From: Viola odorata
Taxonomy: Eukaryota; Streptophyta; Magnoliopsida; Malpighiales; Violaceae
NCBI GenBank assembly: GCA_963691705.1
Contig: OY829539.1
Span: 20,072,407-20,136,406, forward strand
Direction: 5' to 3'
Length of the DNA stretch: 64,000 bases
Shown: piece by piece, positions 14,169 to 25,148 of the stretch
Position numbering within the stretch: the stretch's first letter is position 1
How the letters are laid out: the number at the start of each line of letters is the position of its first letter
Notes under the pieces: generated by a model
Told to the model about the DNA's origin: nothing
The model's database searches: none
The model's input: the letters and a program-made list of their open reading frames with translations, nothing else
Program-made: the position numbers and the translations under genes

Positions 14169-15350
14169 TGATAAACAATAATAGGCCTAGAGGGGGGGTG
14201 AATAGGCACTTCAAAAATTCTGCACACAAGAGAAGAGAGAATAGCAAACACAAGATGTATAGTGGTTCCAATTCACAACCGAATTGTACTCCACTACCTA
14301 AGAGTCCTCCTCTTAGGATTTTCGAATGCAAACCTTTGCTATTCACTTGAGCTTTTACGGGTTCAGCTCACAACCTTACAATTGGTTTTCCGGGGCTCAC
14401 CAACAACCTTACAAGTAGTTTTTCACGGGCTAAACTACAACCTATAGTTTTTCAAGGCACAACTATAACCTATGGTTTTTCAAGGGCTCAACCACCAACC
14501 TAAGTTCTCTTTCAATGGGATGAGAACACTACCCTTAACCCAAAAGTGTTAGGTACACTTTTCAAACCTTAACAAAGATATTATCTCAAAATGCAACAAA
14601 CAATTGGTGTACACAAAATGAATAATTGTATGATTAAATTCAACACCAATAAATAAACAAATTACCTCAAGAAGAAAGCTTGAACGAACTCACAAAATGA
14701 CACAAGTGAAGAATGAAATCTTTGAAGATAGCTTGTGTAAGAGAATTTCAGATTTTGGGAGTTTGTAAATGATGATTTGTGTATAAGAGCTTTCTTGTTG
14801 TTTCTTGTTGTTCTTCTGCTTGTCTAACTCATCTAGGATGAGTATAAATACTCTTTGATGGATGGATGATCAGACAAGAGAGTATGGAGTCAAAAGGAGC
14901 CGTTTTTAGTGGACAAAATGACTGTTGAGAAACTAGCCGTTGGGCAAAACGCTATGGCGTTTTGAATAACGCTATAGCGTTTTGCTACTGAAGTTATTTC
15001 GTAACTTCAGAGGCAAAACGCTATAGCGTTTTCACAAACGCTATGGCGTTTTAAGCCTGACGAAAATGCAGAAAACCTTTCCGAAATTCATTTTCGCTTA
15101 AAACCTTTTGACTCAAAAACTCTTGAGGTATTTTGAACATAAATCAAGTGTTAATTAGAATCATACTTACATGATTAGAGTTCTAATGTACACTTGATCT
15201 TCTAGCTTGTGATATCTTGATTTGTTGCTTCTTTTCTTATTTGCTTGATCACAAACTACACACACTTTAACTTCAAATTGCATTAGTAATACTAATTAGT
15301 TTGTGTGTCTAAAATCATCAAAACAAGAGTAAGTTGCCCTTGGGCTAACA
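14169..15350 (-). repeat. LTR of gag-only element (downstream LTR in minus orientation)
   Basis: 1182 bp, from TGATAAACAATAATAGG to GGGCTAACA. It contains a cluster of palindromes around 14946-15052 (AAAACGCTATAGCGTTTT and the variant with TATGG), separated by a hairpin built on CTGAAGTTA/TAACTTCAG. It differs from its partner LTR by lacking one 58-bp and one 49-bp repeat unit. Confidence 0.93.
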
Positions 15351-15352
15351 AT

Positions 15353-15365
15353 CTCCCCCTTTTTG
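15353..15365 (-). other. Polypurine tract of gag-only element
   Basis: On the minus strand CAAAAAGGGGGAG directly precedes the downstream LTR (two bases apart), the expected plus-strand primer site. Further purine tracts of the same kind (AGGGGGAG-like) recur near 15470, 15525, 15547 and 15602. Confidence 0.75.
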
Positions 15366-16395
15366 ATGATGACAACCACAAGCCAATTATAAAACATAAT
15401 TGAACTAGCAATTGAAGTTGAAGTCAAAATGGAGAATACTTACATCTCCTATCTTTGCCAAAGGAATGCTCCCCCTACATAAAACATTAGTTGCACATAG
15501 AGCATAGCAAAGATTAAAAGTTTTGCTCCCCCTAAATCTTACCATTCTCCCCTTTGATGTAAGCTTCATTACCAATTGATAAATGTCTTCCCCTTAACTC
15601 ATTCTCCCCCTTTGTCATTAGCAAAAAGGGTAAAAAAATAGGAGGTCCAAAAGATCAAATAAGGAGTAAAGAAAGGAGCAAGCAAAGATTAAATGCAACT
15701 CACCAAAAATGATTATCCAATCAAAAATTGAAATAGAGAGATGATAACCGAAAGCTTACTCAAATGGATTAAAAAAGATGATCATTAAAGGATGAAACAA
15801 TAATTGAACTCATTTACAATGCATTCCTCTAATGGTCAACCAAATCAACAAATGTAGCAAAACATCATACCAAATATTTCTAAAATATTTAACACATGAA
15901 TTGTATAGCTCATTAAGCACAATTTATGGCAAGTTAAAGCATATATGATTATGGATTTTAATTACTAACACAATCATTTAAATCAAGTCAAGCATCAATA
16001 ATTAATCTCAAAAGCATAATTTAAAGAGAGGAGTTTTTAGGAATACCGGTTGCGATTACTCAATATATATCATATGCCATTCCGCGAAAATGGCTTCCAT
16101 ATGTGCAACCGGGGCAATCATAAAAATTAAGGCCTACTTGTTGGTTTACCCTTGGGCTACCAATCAAGCAAAATTCCTATAAAACAATTCTTTCTAAACA
16201 CATTCATGAGATAACTATTAACACAAGAAATAATTATGATCAATATTGGAAATTTAAATCAATCAAATATATTAAGTATCATTGCCAAAAATACCAAAAG
16301 GGTGAGCTTCGATTCATCACCCAACCTTGTGCCACGAATACCCTAAATATCTTTCATTATTCTTCAAGGGGTTTCCGGCACACCTACAAGACAAA

Positions 16396-18189
16396 TCATT
16401 TCAACTTTGGTACCCAAACACCTTTGGGTCCTTCCATGTTAGCACGTGTACCCTTTGGTACCCAAATTTGTTTCCATCCAACAAATCCTCTACGAGTGTA
16501 GCAAAAATAAGATAGATGACCAAATTTTTTGCAATAGCTACATTTATAAATCGGTTTAGCATGTGAGGATTTGTGAACAACATTAGAGGATTTATCATGC
16601 CATTTTGATGAACTACCATGGCAATAAGATGAACTAGCATGCTTGTTAGAAGAGTTTGATTTAACAAAAGTGGTTTTACCATTGTTCATGCTTGTGGAGG
16701 GTTTAAAACCAATGCCATGCATATTTCCAAGAATCTTTTGATCATTCATGCATTGATAATGGCTATGATTGCTTTGCACATATTTTGCTAATGTGTTCTC
16801 AAGAGTTTTAACCTTTTCTTCTAAAATTAAAATTTCTTTAGAAGAATTCTTACAAAACTCACATTTCCCATTTTTCTCTTTAAGCTTACCACAAGCAATA
16901 TCAAGCAATTTATTCTTATTTGTTAACTCTTTGTTTAGCTCTTCTAGTTTACTCATATCATTTTTAAGGCTTTCTAGTTCCTTAACAAGATTAGCATTTT
17001 TCTTAGAAACATTCTTAAAATGTTCAGCAAGTTCATAAAAGTCTTCTTGCAAAGAATCATAATCACGTTCATCAATAGAAGAGTTGCAAGAACTTACCTC
17101 ATCATCACTTTGAGCCATAAGGCACAAGTTTGCTACTTCATCTCCGGATGAGGAATCCAAAGGATTACTACTTGAAGTTTCATCCTCATCACTCCATGTG
17201 GAAGTTGCTTTAAATGCTCTCCTATGATGTTTCCTTCCATCCTTCTTGTTCCTTGAGCTGTGTTTCTCATATCTCTTCTTCTTTTCAAGTCTAGGACATT
17301 CACTCTTAATATGTCCTGGTTTGTCACACTCAAAGCACACAACATCATCATAAGAATTGAACTTAGAATGGTTAGAAGACTCACCTTGATATCTATTCTT
17401 CTTTGGATTAGTTTTCCACCGATTTTGGAGTTTTCTTGTGAAGAACGCACGAGTTTCCTCATCTTCTTCAATAAGCTTGCTTGCAAGAGCAATACTCTTC
17501 TTTTCCTTTGTGTTTGCCTCTTCTTCGTTATACAAACCCAACTCATGCTCAAAAGCGGTGAGAGAGCTTACAAGTTGAGTGTAAGATGGCTTCACTTCCT
17601 TTTGCTTGATGGTGGTTTTGATTGCTACCCACTTGCTTGGTAGAATGCTTAGAAGTTTCCTCACCATCTCCGAATCACTTTGAGTCAATCCAAGATTATC
17701 CATGGCACTACACAAATTTTGCAATCTTGTGCTGAGATCATAGATAGACTCCCCTTGCATCATCTTGAACAATTCATATTCAGTTTTGAGCTGGTCCAAA
17801 CGGAGATCACGAACTTGAGCAGTACCCTCATGCACCATCTCCAAAGTTTCCCAAATTTGTTTTGCTGTTTTGCAAGAGCTGATGCGATTGAACTCACCAA
17901 AAGAAATGGAAACTTGAAGAGCATACATGGCTTTCCCTTCCATGGTTTTCCTTGTCCTTTGTGCATTAGTCCACCTCTCAAAATCAAGAATCCTTGTGGT
18001 TCCATCCGTTCCGGCTGGTTCAGTTGGAGCCACAAAACCTTTCTCCACACAATCCCACATTTCACAATTGATGGAAATAAGGAAAAATTTCATCTTGATC
18101 TTCCAATGAAGATAATTGTTGCCATCAAGGTAAGGTGGATGATTGAATGCTCCTCTATCTTGAGTGCTGGAAATTCCTCCTCTATCCAT
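16396..18189 (-). CDS. Copia-type Gag polyprotein, no pol
   Basis: An uninterrupted 597-residue frame. Residues about 15-220 form a UBN2/Copia-type Gag domain (HPPYLDGNNYLHWKIKM, RLQNLCSAMDNLGL). A CX2CX4HX4C zinc knuckle at residues 285-298 (CFECDKPGHIKSEC) is followed by a basic and acidic linker and a coiled-coil stretch at about 365-475. A second CX2CX4HX4C knuckle lies at about 550-563 (CSYCKKFGHLSYFC). The protein ends at repeats of the WVPK motif, where related Copia elements run on into protease; here a stop follows directly. Gag packages element RNA into particles. The start ATG lies about 45 bases after the primer-binding site. The frame is fully open and the LTRs nearly identical, so the protein may still be made. 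It is likely parasitic on a relative that supplies pol. Confidence 0.9.
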   Translation of the reverse strand: MDRGGISSTQDRGAFNHPPYLDGNNYLHWKIKMKFFLISINCEMWDCVEKGFVAPTEPAGTDGTTRILDFERWTNAQRTRKTMEGKAMYALQVSISFGEFNRISSCKTAKQIWETLEMVHEGTAQVRDLRLDQLKTEYELFKMMQGESIYDLSTRLQNLCSAMDNLGLTQSDSEMVRKLLSILPSKWVAIKTTIKQKEVKPSYTQLVSSLTAFEHELGLYNEEEANTKEKKSIALASKLIEEDEETRAFFTRKLQNRWKTNPKKNRYQGESSNHSKFNSYDDVVCFECDKPGHIKSECPRLEKKKRYEKHSSRNKKDGRKHHRRAFKATSTWSDEDETSSSNPLDSSSGDEVANLCLMAQSDDEVSSCNSSIDERDYDSLQEDFYELAEHFKNVSKKNANLVKELESLKNDMSKLEELNKELTNKNKLLDIACGKLKEKNGKCEFCKNSSKEILILEEKVKTLENTLAKYVQSNHSHYQCMNDQKILGNMHGIGFKPSTSMNNGKTTFVKSNSSNKHASSSYCHGSSSKWHDKSSNVVHKSSHAKPIYKCSYCKKFGHLSYFCYTRRGFVGWKQIWVPKGTRANMEGPKGVWVPKLK

Positions 18190-18235
18190 TTGAATCTTTC
18201 ACTTGAGGTTGTTAGACCCTATTCCAAGTGACCTT

Positions 18236-18247
18236 GCTCCGCTACCA
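18236..18247 (-). other. Primer-binding site (initiator tRNA-Met type)
   Basis: TGGTAGCGGAGC on the minus strand, two bases inside the upstream LTR. It differs at one or two positions from the common plant Copia site and is the same 12-mer found in the Copia element at 30015. Confidence 0.85.
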
Positions 18248-18249
18248 AT

Positions 18250-19538
18250 TGATAAACAATAATAGGCCTAGAGGGGGGGTGAATAGGCACTTCAAAAATT
18301 CTGCACACAAGAGAAGAGAGAATAGCAAACACAAGATGTATAGTGGTTCCAATTCACAACCGAATTGTACTCCACTACCTAAGAGTCCTCCTCTTAGGAT
18401 TTTCGAATGCAAACCTTTGCTATTCACTTGAGCTTTTACGGGTTCAGCTCACAACCTTACAATTGGTTTTCCGGGGCTCACCAACAACCTTACAAGTAGT
18501 TTTTCACGGGCTAAACTACAACCTATAGTTTTTCAAGGCACAACTATAACCTATGGTTTTTCAAGGGCTCAACCACCAACCTATAGTTTTTCAAGGCACA
18601 ACTATAACCTATGGTTTTTCAAGGGCTCAACCACCAACCTAAGTTCTCTTTCAATGGGATGAGAACACTACCCTTAACCCAAAAGTGTTAGGTACACTTT
18701 TCAAACCTTAACAAAGATATTATCTCAAAATGCAACAAACAATTGGTGTACACAAAATGAATAATTGTATGATTAAATTCAACACCAATAAATGAACAAA
18801 TTACCTCAAGAAGAAAGCTTGAACGAACTCACAAAATGACACAAGTGAAGAATGAAATCTTTGAAGATAGCTTGTGTAAGAGAATTTCAGATTTTGGGAG
18901 TTTGTAAATGATGATTTGTGTATAAGAGCTTTCTTGTTGTTTCTTGTTGTTCTTCTGCTTGTCTAACTCATCTAGGATGAGTATAAATACTCTTTGATGG
19001 ATGGATGATCAGACAAGAGAGTATGGAGTCAAAAGGAGCCGTTTTTAGTGGACAAAATGACTGTTGAGAAACTAGCCGTTGGGAAAAACGCTATGGCGTT
19101 TTGAATAACGCTATAGCGTTTTGCTACTGAAGTTATTTCGTAACTTCAGAGGCAAAACGCTATAGCGTTTTGCTCCTGGACGAAATCCTTCGTTCCAGTA
19201 GCAAAACGCTATAGCGTTTTCACAAACGCTATGGCGTTTTAAGCCTGACGAAAATGCAGAAAACCTTTCCGAAATTCATTTTCGCTTAAAACCTTTTGAC
19301 TCAAAAACTCTTGAGGTATTTTGAACATAAATCAAGTGTTAATTAGAATCATACTTACATGATTAGAGTTCTAATGTACACTTGATCTTCTAGCTTGTGA
19401 TATCTTGATTTGTTGCTTCTTTTCTTATTTGCTTGATCACAAACTACACACACTTTAACTTCAAATTGCATTAGTAATACTAATTAGTTTGTGTGTCTAA
19501 AATCATCAAAACAAGAGTAAGTTGCCCTTGGGCTAACA
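18250..19538 (-). repeat. LTR of gag-only element (upstream LTR in minus orientation)
   Basis: 1289 bp. It matches 14169-15350 almost exactly but has an extra 58-bp tandem unit near 18582-18640 and an extra unit of about 49 bp near 19170-19218 that adds another palindrome. Observed substitutions include one near 18792 and one near 19085. Confidence 0.93.
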
Positions 19539-19543
19539 CTTAT

Positions 19544-19819
19544 TGACATAACGCCGGTAAACGGCCGTTAACTACCACTATTTTATTATTTTGTCTGAAA
19601 AGCGACCTGACGGCGGGCCCCACAAGTCAGATTGCGTCAGAAACCTTATCCTTTTAATATCTAATAAAATGTTTTAATAATTATTTTATTATTTACAAGA
19701 AACAAATTAATAAAATTCAAATTAAGTGAAGTGAATTTTAATTTTATGCGGGACCCACTTATTTTTCAAATTTTACTCCTCTTCGCCGTTTATATTTATT
19801 TACAAAACGATTTAGCAGA
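19544..19819 (+). repeat. MULE-1 left TIR, inner part
   Basis: It continues the left TIR after the nested element and its CTTAT duplication, and matches the inverted complement of 25827-26102 with scattered differences. It includes GGGACCCACTTATTTTTCAA and ends at GATTTAGCAGA. Confidence 0.92.
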
Positions 19820-20190
19820 CAAATGTTTTCCAAATTCAACTTGGAAACACTACTCTCTTTCCCGATAGTTCATCTCCTTCTTTTCCTCCTTTCCTCAGCT
19901 TTGACCAGAAACATTGATATATCCAAGATCTGAGTCAAAAGCATACAACCCCTGTCTTTACGTCTGCAAGTGGTCGAGCTGTGTTGCATAAACATTCGGA
20001 TGTGGACAGGACATTGAGATTCGAATGAGTATGTATATTAAAACCCTTTAATTAACTTTTGCTCTTGTATTTATCTGTGTTTCTGTTGCTTTTCGATACG
20101 TGGTAATGATTTTTATATGAAAACACTTTGGTGGTCCTGCCTTGGACGTGGTTGAACTGGAATTTATTGTTTGATTTTTATTGGTAGGCC

Positions 20191-23100
20191 ATGGTTGTTT
20201 TGCGGTTCAATGTGGATGGTATGTTTAAGTATAATCCGTATAGATACGAGTACGCTACTGTGGTTGAGTGGAAGTGTGAGGTAAAAAATTTGTCTTATGA
20301 GTTACTAATATGGATTTTGGGTAGGATGAAAGTAAATGGGTAAAATTCTATTTTACAAATAATGGGATAAGGACATTGTGGATTTTGATATGGATTTGAT
20401 CTTATTGGCATGTGAAATATCTTTTGGAGTGTTTGTGGATATCGCAAAAGAGAACCTAGGATTTTACCATGTGACTTATTACCTTGTCCAAACTTAATAC
20501 ATGCTTATGACTTCTGTAATGACACAGTAGAGTTGGTGGGTGGCAGTACGTTTAATATTGAGGAGGGGGTTAACTCAAACAGGTCCCCTAGAGAAATAAA
20601 TGAGGATGCTCTCCCATTTTCTCCATTTTATGAGCGTAGTGAATATGATCATTATCATCCTGACCCTGATGAGGAGAATGGTGAAGGAGGTAGTGTTGAT
20701 GAGAATATTTTAGGTAGTGGAGGAAGGGTTATTGAACCAGAAGTGTGCGTAGATGGAGATGTGAGTGAAGATTCGGATGACATTGAAGATGGGAATGATA
20801 GTGAAGAGGAAGATGTTGGGATAGAAGGAGGGCTTGGTACTTGGGTGTCGGTTCCACAGATATCAGATGATGAAGAGTATTTGACAGTTAAGAGTAAGAA
20901 AAAGAAGAAGGTTCAAGACAGTGCTGAAAACAGATCTGAAGGCATCAATAGAGCTGAAGATGGGGGGACTGATGGAGCAGAAGATAGAAAATCAACATCA
21001 GAAGATGAGATAGGAGATGATTCAAATGCTAGTGCAGAGAGTAGTAGTGAAGGAAGTGATGCTGACCATGGCAGGAGGAGAAGGAAGACCAAAGTTACTT
21101 ACAAACCCACCAATAGCTACAGACAGACTCCTAACTTGGAGGTTGGGATGATTTTTACTTTTGCAAAAATCTTTAAGGAAGCAGTTATAGAACACAGTTT
21201 GAAGGTGCATAGAGAGATCTCTTTTGTGAAGAATGACAAGCAGAGAATAAGGCTGAAGTGTTTGGATGAAAGTTGCAAGTGGTTTGTTTATGACATGAAA
21301 CCAAGGAATGCGTCCCACTGGCAGTTAAGGACTATAGGCCCTGATCACACGTGCCCTAGAGTGTTCACTAATAGTAGAATAAACTACAAGCTTATTGCGG
21401 CTCACTTTATTAGGGAGAGAAAAGCAACTGCTACCTCAATGAAGCAAAAGGAAATCAAGAAACAGACTAAGGAAGAACTTGGCATTGAGATTTCTGAAAG
21501 TCAGGCAAGGAGAGCTAGGCTGACAATTAGAAAACATTTTATTGGAGATTATGATAAAGAGTTTAGGAGGATATGGGATTTTGTTGAAGAATTAAGAGTA
21601 AGCAATCCTGGATCAACTGTGGTTGTGGAAGCTCCAAGTAATATTTTCTTGAGAATGTATGTCTATTTTGATGCATTAAAGAGAGGGTTTATGGAAGGAT
21701 GCAGAAGGCTATTAGGGGTAGATGGATGCTTTTTGAAGGGGCCTTTTAAACAACAATTGTTAACTGTTGTTGGCAGAGATGCCAATGATCAAATGTTTCC
21801 AGTGGCTTGGGTAGTTGTTGATGTTGAGAACCACTCCAACTGGATGTGGTTTCTTCAGCTTGTAAAGAAGGACCTGAATATCACAGCAGGTGGACTGGGA
21901 TGGTCTTTTCAATCTGATCAACATCCAGTAAGTTTTTAATTGTTGGTAGCAGTTTATTACCATGTTTTTCCAATTTAAATAATAGTGACTATTTCTATGA
22001 ATTTCGCAGTCTATTATTCATGCTATTAGGATGCTCATGCCAGAAGCAGAGGGTAGAAGGTGTGCCAGGCACATATTCTCCAAGTGGAGGAAGGGGCGTG
22101 ATGGGGATCTGTATTCTGAGTTGTATTGGAGTACAGTGAAGTCCACAAATGTACCACAATTGGAGGATAATTTGGACCGAATGTACACATATGACCCTAC
22201 TGCTGTGGATGCGATTTTGGAGGTATCCCCTAAATTTTGGTGTAAAGCTTTCTTTCAAAGTTTTTCTAAGTCTGATGTGGTTGACAATAACATGTGTGAG
22301 ATATTCAATTCCAAAATTATGGAGGCTAGGCACATGTCTATTGTCACAATGCTTGAGGAAATTAGAATGTTCATAGCTTCGAGATTTATAGAGAGGAGGA
22401 TATTTGGGAATTATAAGTTTGTTGGGGATTTTGGGCCTAGAATTTGGGCAAAAATAGAAGACAACAAAGATAGGAGTGTGTATTGCCATATTTTCACTAA
22501 TGGTGATGGTGGCTGAGAGGTATTTGAAGGGCAAAATAAGTTTATTGTGAAGTTTGAAGATAGGAAATGTATTTGCAGGGCTTGGGATTTGACAGGCATT
22601 CCATTTCAACATGCAGTTGTAGTCATCTCACATAGAAGAGAGAAGGTTGAGGATTTTGTGTCTCACTAGTATAGAAAGGACATGTTCCAAAAGGCTTATG
22701 CATACTCTATCCAGCCTGTTAATGATGAGAGATTTAGGAAGAGGACTGGTTTACCAGACATTCTTCCACCTCCAAGAAAGTTGGTTAAGGGTAGACGTAG
22801 AGTGAATAGGATACCAGAAAAATGGGAGGCAAAGAGTGGGAAGTCAGTAATGCGTCCCAAACAATTACATCAGTGCAAAGTGTGTTTCAAGAGAGGACAC
22901 AAATCTAAAACCTGCTCAAAGCGAACTAGCAGTAATGTAAGTCTATTCTCTCAATGTGTTCATTTTATTCTCGCTGAAACTATGACTAATGCTAATACCT
23001 TAGGTTGGAGTTACTGGAGAAAGTTCAGGAGCTGTAAGGGGTCCAGTTGGCATTGATGATCCTTTGATCAGCACCCAGAACTCTACAACTAACAATGAAG

Positions 23101-23700
23101 CTTTGCCAAGGACTGCTAACCAGAATCCCAGTCAATTCAGAGCATTTTCTGGGATTAAAAGCTTCATAAATCCCATGACTGGAATGAGCATGGTGTGTCA
23201 TTTTATGCAATTTAATGTGATATATCTATCCTCTTTTATGAGATTCTGGCAGTTCATATGTTACTCATTTTTTAATGGCTTGCATTTTGTAGCCCAACAG
23301 ACCAACTGGCATTGCACACCAAGTAAATGCTGTGATCAGACAATCTACAAATCCCCTGCCAAAGTCTAACATAGCCACTCAGATAGGAAGGGGAAGGGGA
23401 AGGGGAATGGGAACACAACATCCACAATCAACCTCGACTACTAGTAGGTGGTTTGGAGATTATTTGCCTACAAGTGGCATTGCTGAACAGTCGAGACATG
23501 TGACAAACCCAGTTCATGAACCAACTGTTCCATCCTCATCAATCCCAGCTCATGGACCAACTGTTCCATCCTCATCAATCCCAATTAATGAAGCAGATAT
23601 CCCAGTACCAATTAATCATTCGAGTATTCCATCAACTATTCAGCCAGAAAAGCGATCAAGGGGAAGGCCTAAGGGTTCAAAAAATAAGAAGCATAAATGA
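20191..23700 (+). pseudogene. MuDR-type MULE transposase, multi-exon, broken
   Basis: An N-terminal piece starts at 20191 (MVVLRFNVDGMFKYNPYRYE) but loses frame before 20520. The main body is open from about 20500 to 21927, then exons 22010-22936, 23004-23192 and 23293-23700, with GT-AG junctions that keep frame. In order it shows an acidic region, a MuDR DNA-binding domain (LEVGMIFTFAKIFKEAV), and the MULE DDE domain with D in LLGVDGCFLKG, D in FQSDQHP and E in NNMCEIFNSKI. Then come a SWIM-like finger (KCICRAWDLTGIPFQHA), a CX2CX4HX4C knuckle (CKVCFKRGHKSKTC) and an AT-hook (RSRGRPKGSKNKK) at the C-terminus. Two in-frame stops at codons where tryptophan is usual break it: TGA at 22514-22516 and TAG at 22667-22669. 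The third SWIM cysteine is Phe. The catalytic triad is intact, so death looks fairly recent. Confidence 0.9.
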
Positions 23701-24293
23701 CTTGCATGAACTACATTTATTAGTGATGTTTGTTTTGTATATTATGACTACATTGTGTTTGTCTCTATAAAGATGCAATCAATCTCTAAATGGTTTGTAT
23801 GAAACTTATTGTAAGAGACTTCTTTATCTGAAACTAGATGATAATTGATACCATCTTCAAAATTAAAATGAGGAGTGTTGTTTCATGTTAGTTGCAATTT
23901 CAATCTGAAGAGTGTACCATGTTTTCTCCGAAGAGAATACCATCTTTTCAAGTTTTGCTAATAATCAGTCTTATTGTATCTTAATAATTGAAAAGCTTAA
24001 ATTCTGATTTATTTCTCCACAGAATTTCCTTGGTTTACATGTTATAAGTTCTCATTCTGGCTTTTATAATTGAAAACTCTCTACAAGGATCAAAACATTG
24101 CCGTGTCAAGTGCCAACATATCAGGATCAAAACATGCCAAAACATTGCTTCAAAATTCAATAACATCACAGACAACAAACATATTTAGTTAACTGCCATA
24201 CTTTTATTATTATCATAAGTTGAAAGGGGAGATACATAACAAGATCAACAAGGATCCAGAACAGACCAGTACAGAACCATAATAGACTACATT

Positions 24294-24648
24294 TTAGACA
24301 TTAGAAACTCCTGCCATAGCATTACCAAACATGTTCAACTCCTCATTTGCAGCCCTAACACCTCTGAGTGTGCACTCCATTAAAGCCCTCTTATTATGCA
24401 GTTGATTGATGGTAACTTGCAAGTGAGTGAGGCAGTCGCCAACTATGAAGACAATGCCAAGGGCATCATCATCATCTTCAAACACAGCTTCCTTCCTAGC
24501 CCTCAACTAGTCAGCCCTTGCCTCCAAGCTATGGATATCCTGGCCAGTTTGGAGAATTTTGTGCTCCAGCACAGCTATTTCATCAGCTAAATTCCTACTG
24601 ACGCCCCCCCACAACATTAAGAATGATTTGCTTGTCGCCCGTATTCAT
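24294..24648 (-). pseudogene. Small coiled-coil gene carried by MULE-1, broken
   Basis: An ATG at 24648-24646 starts MNTGDKQIILNVVGG, then a run of seven G (minus strand) appears to shift frame. The continuing frame reads NLADEIAVLEHKILQTGQDI and, after a TAG at 24509-24507, RARKEAVFEDDDDALGIVF to a stop at 24294. The heptad-like leucine/isoleucine spacing suggests a coiled coil. I recognise no named family. It lies downstream of the GRF gene on the same strand and converges on the transposase gene. Both breaks are single-step changes, so it was probably a real MULE accessory gene once. It could also be a captured host fragment. Confidence 0.55.
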
Positions 24649-25148
24649 TTTGGAAAGAAGCAGAGAGATAGAGATGAAGCAGAGTGATAGAGATGAAGAA
24701 GAGATTTTGATGGTGATGAAGAGTTAGAGCTTCTGTGAATATATAGAGGGATAGTCAAGAAAGCATACCTACTGTGCCTGATGAACTCTGTATGCAGTCA
24801 ATGCCTTGAAACGGTGCATTCTTGGGAATATGGAAGGATGAATCGTTGCAACACTTAGGAACATGAAAAGCTGTTAATATTAGTAAATGCTGCCGTCAAA
24901 TGCTTGGGAATCCTGCATAGCTTCACTCCAGTTACAAGTCTACTCAGTGCAGAGTTCTAAATTAAGTGAATGACTGAAATATTAAGAAATCGGATATGCA
25001 GAGTTTTAAATTAACCCAATGACTTACATATTAAGAATTGCAAACAAATTGCACACGAATAAGAATAAGAATAAGAATAATTAATAACTTAGATTAATCC
25101 AATTAAAATTCCAATACACAATTTCAATAGAACTCAATTTACAAACCA

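Larger units (their letters stand above)
14169..19538 (-). mobile_element. Gag-only Copia-type LTR retroelement (TR-GAG type), nested in MULE-1 TIR
   Basis: Two long direct LTRs (14169-15350 and 18250-19538), each TG...CA, flank a 2.9-kb internal region. A 5-bp target duplication, CTTAT, lies at 14164-14168 and 19539-19543. The element reads on the minus strand. A primer-binding site complementary to initiator tRNA-Met (TGGTAGCGGAGC) follows the upstream LTR, then one gag gene, about 1 kb without coding content, and a purine tract. Protease, integrase, reverse transcriptase and RNase H are absent. This matches the plant class described as terminal-repeat retrotransposons with a GAG domain. 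LTR divergence is very low: I saw about two substitutions plus two indels totalling 107 bp, so insertion was recent and mobilisation must have used enzymes from elsewhere. Confidence 0.93.

Noticed and set aside
17680..18231. 183-codon plus-strand frame in the gag-only element
   Set aside because: Antisense to the N-terminal half of gag, with no independent motif.
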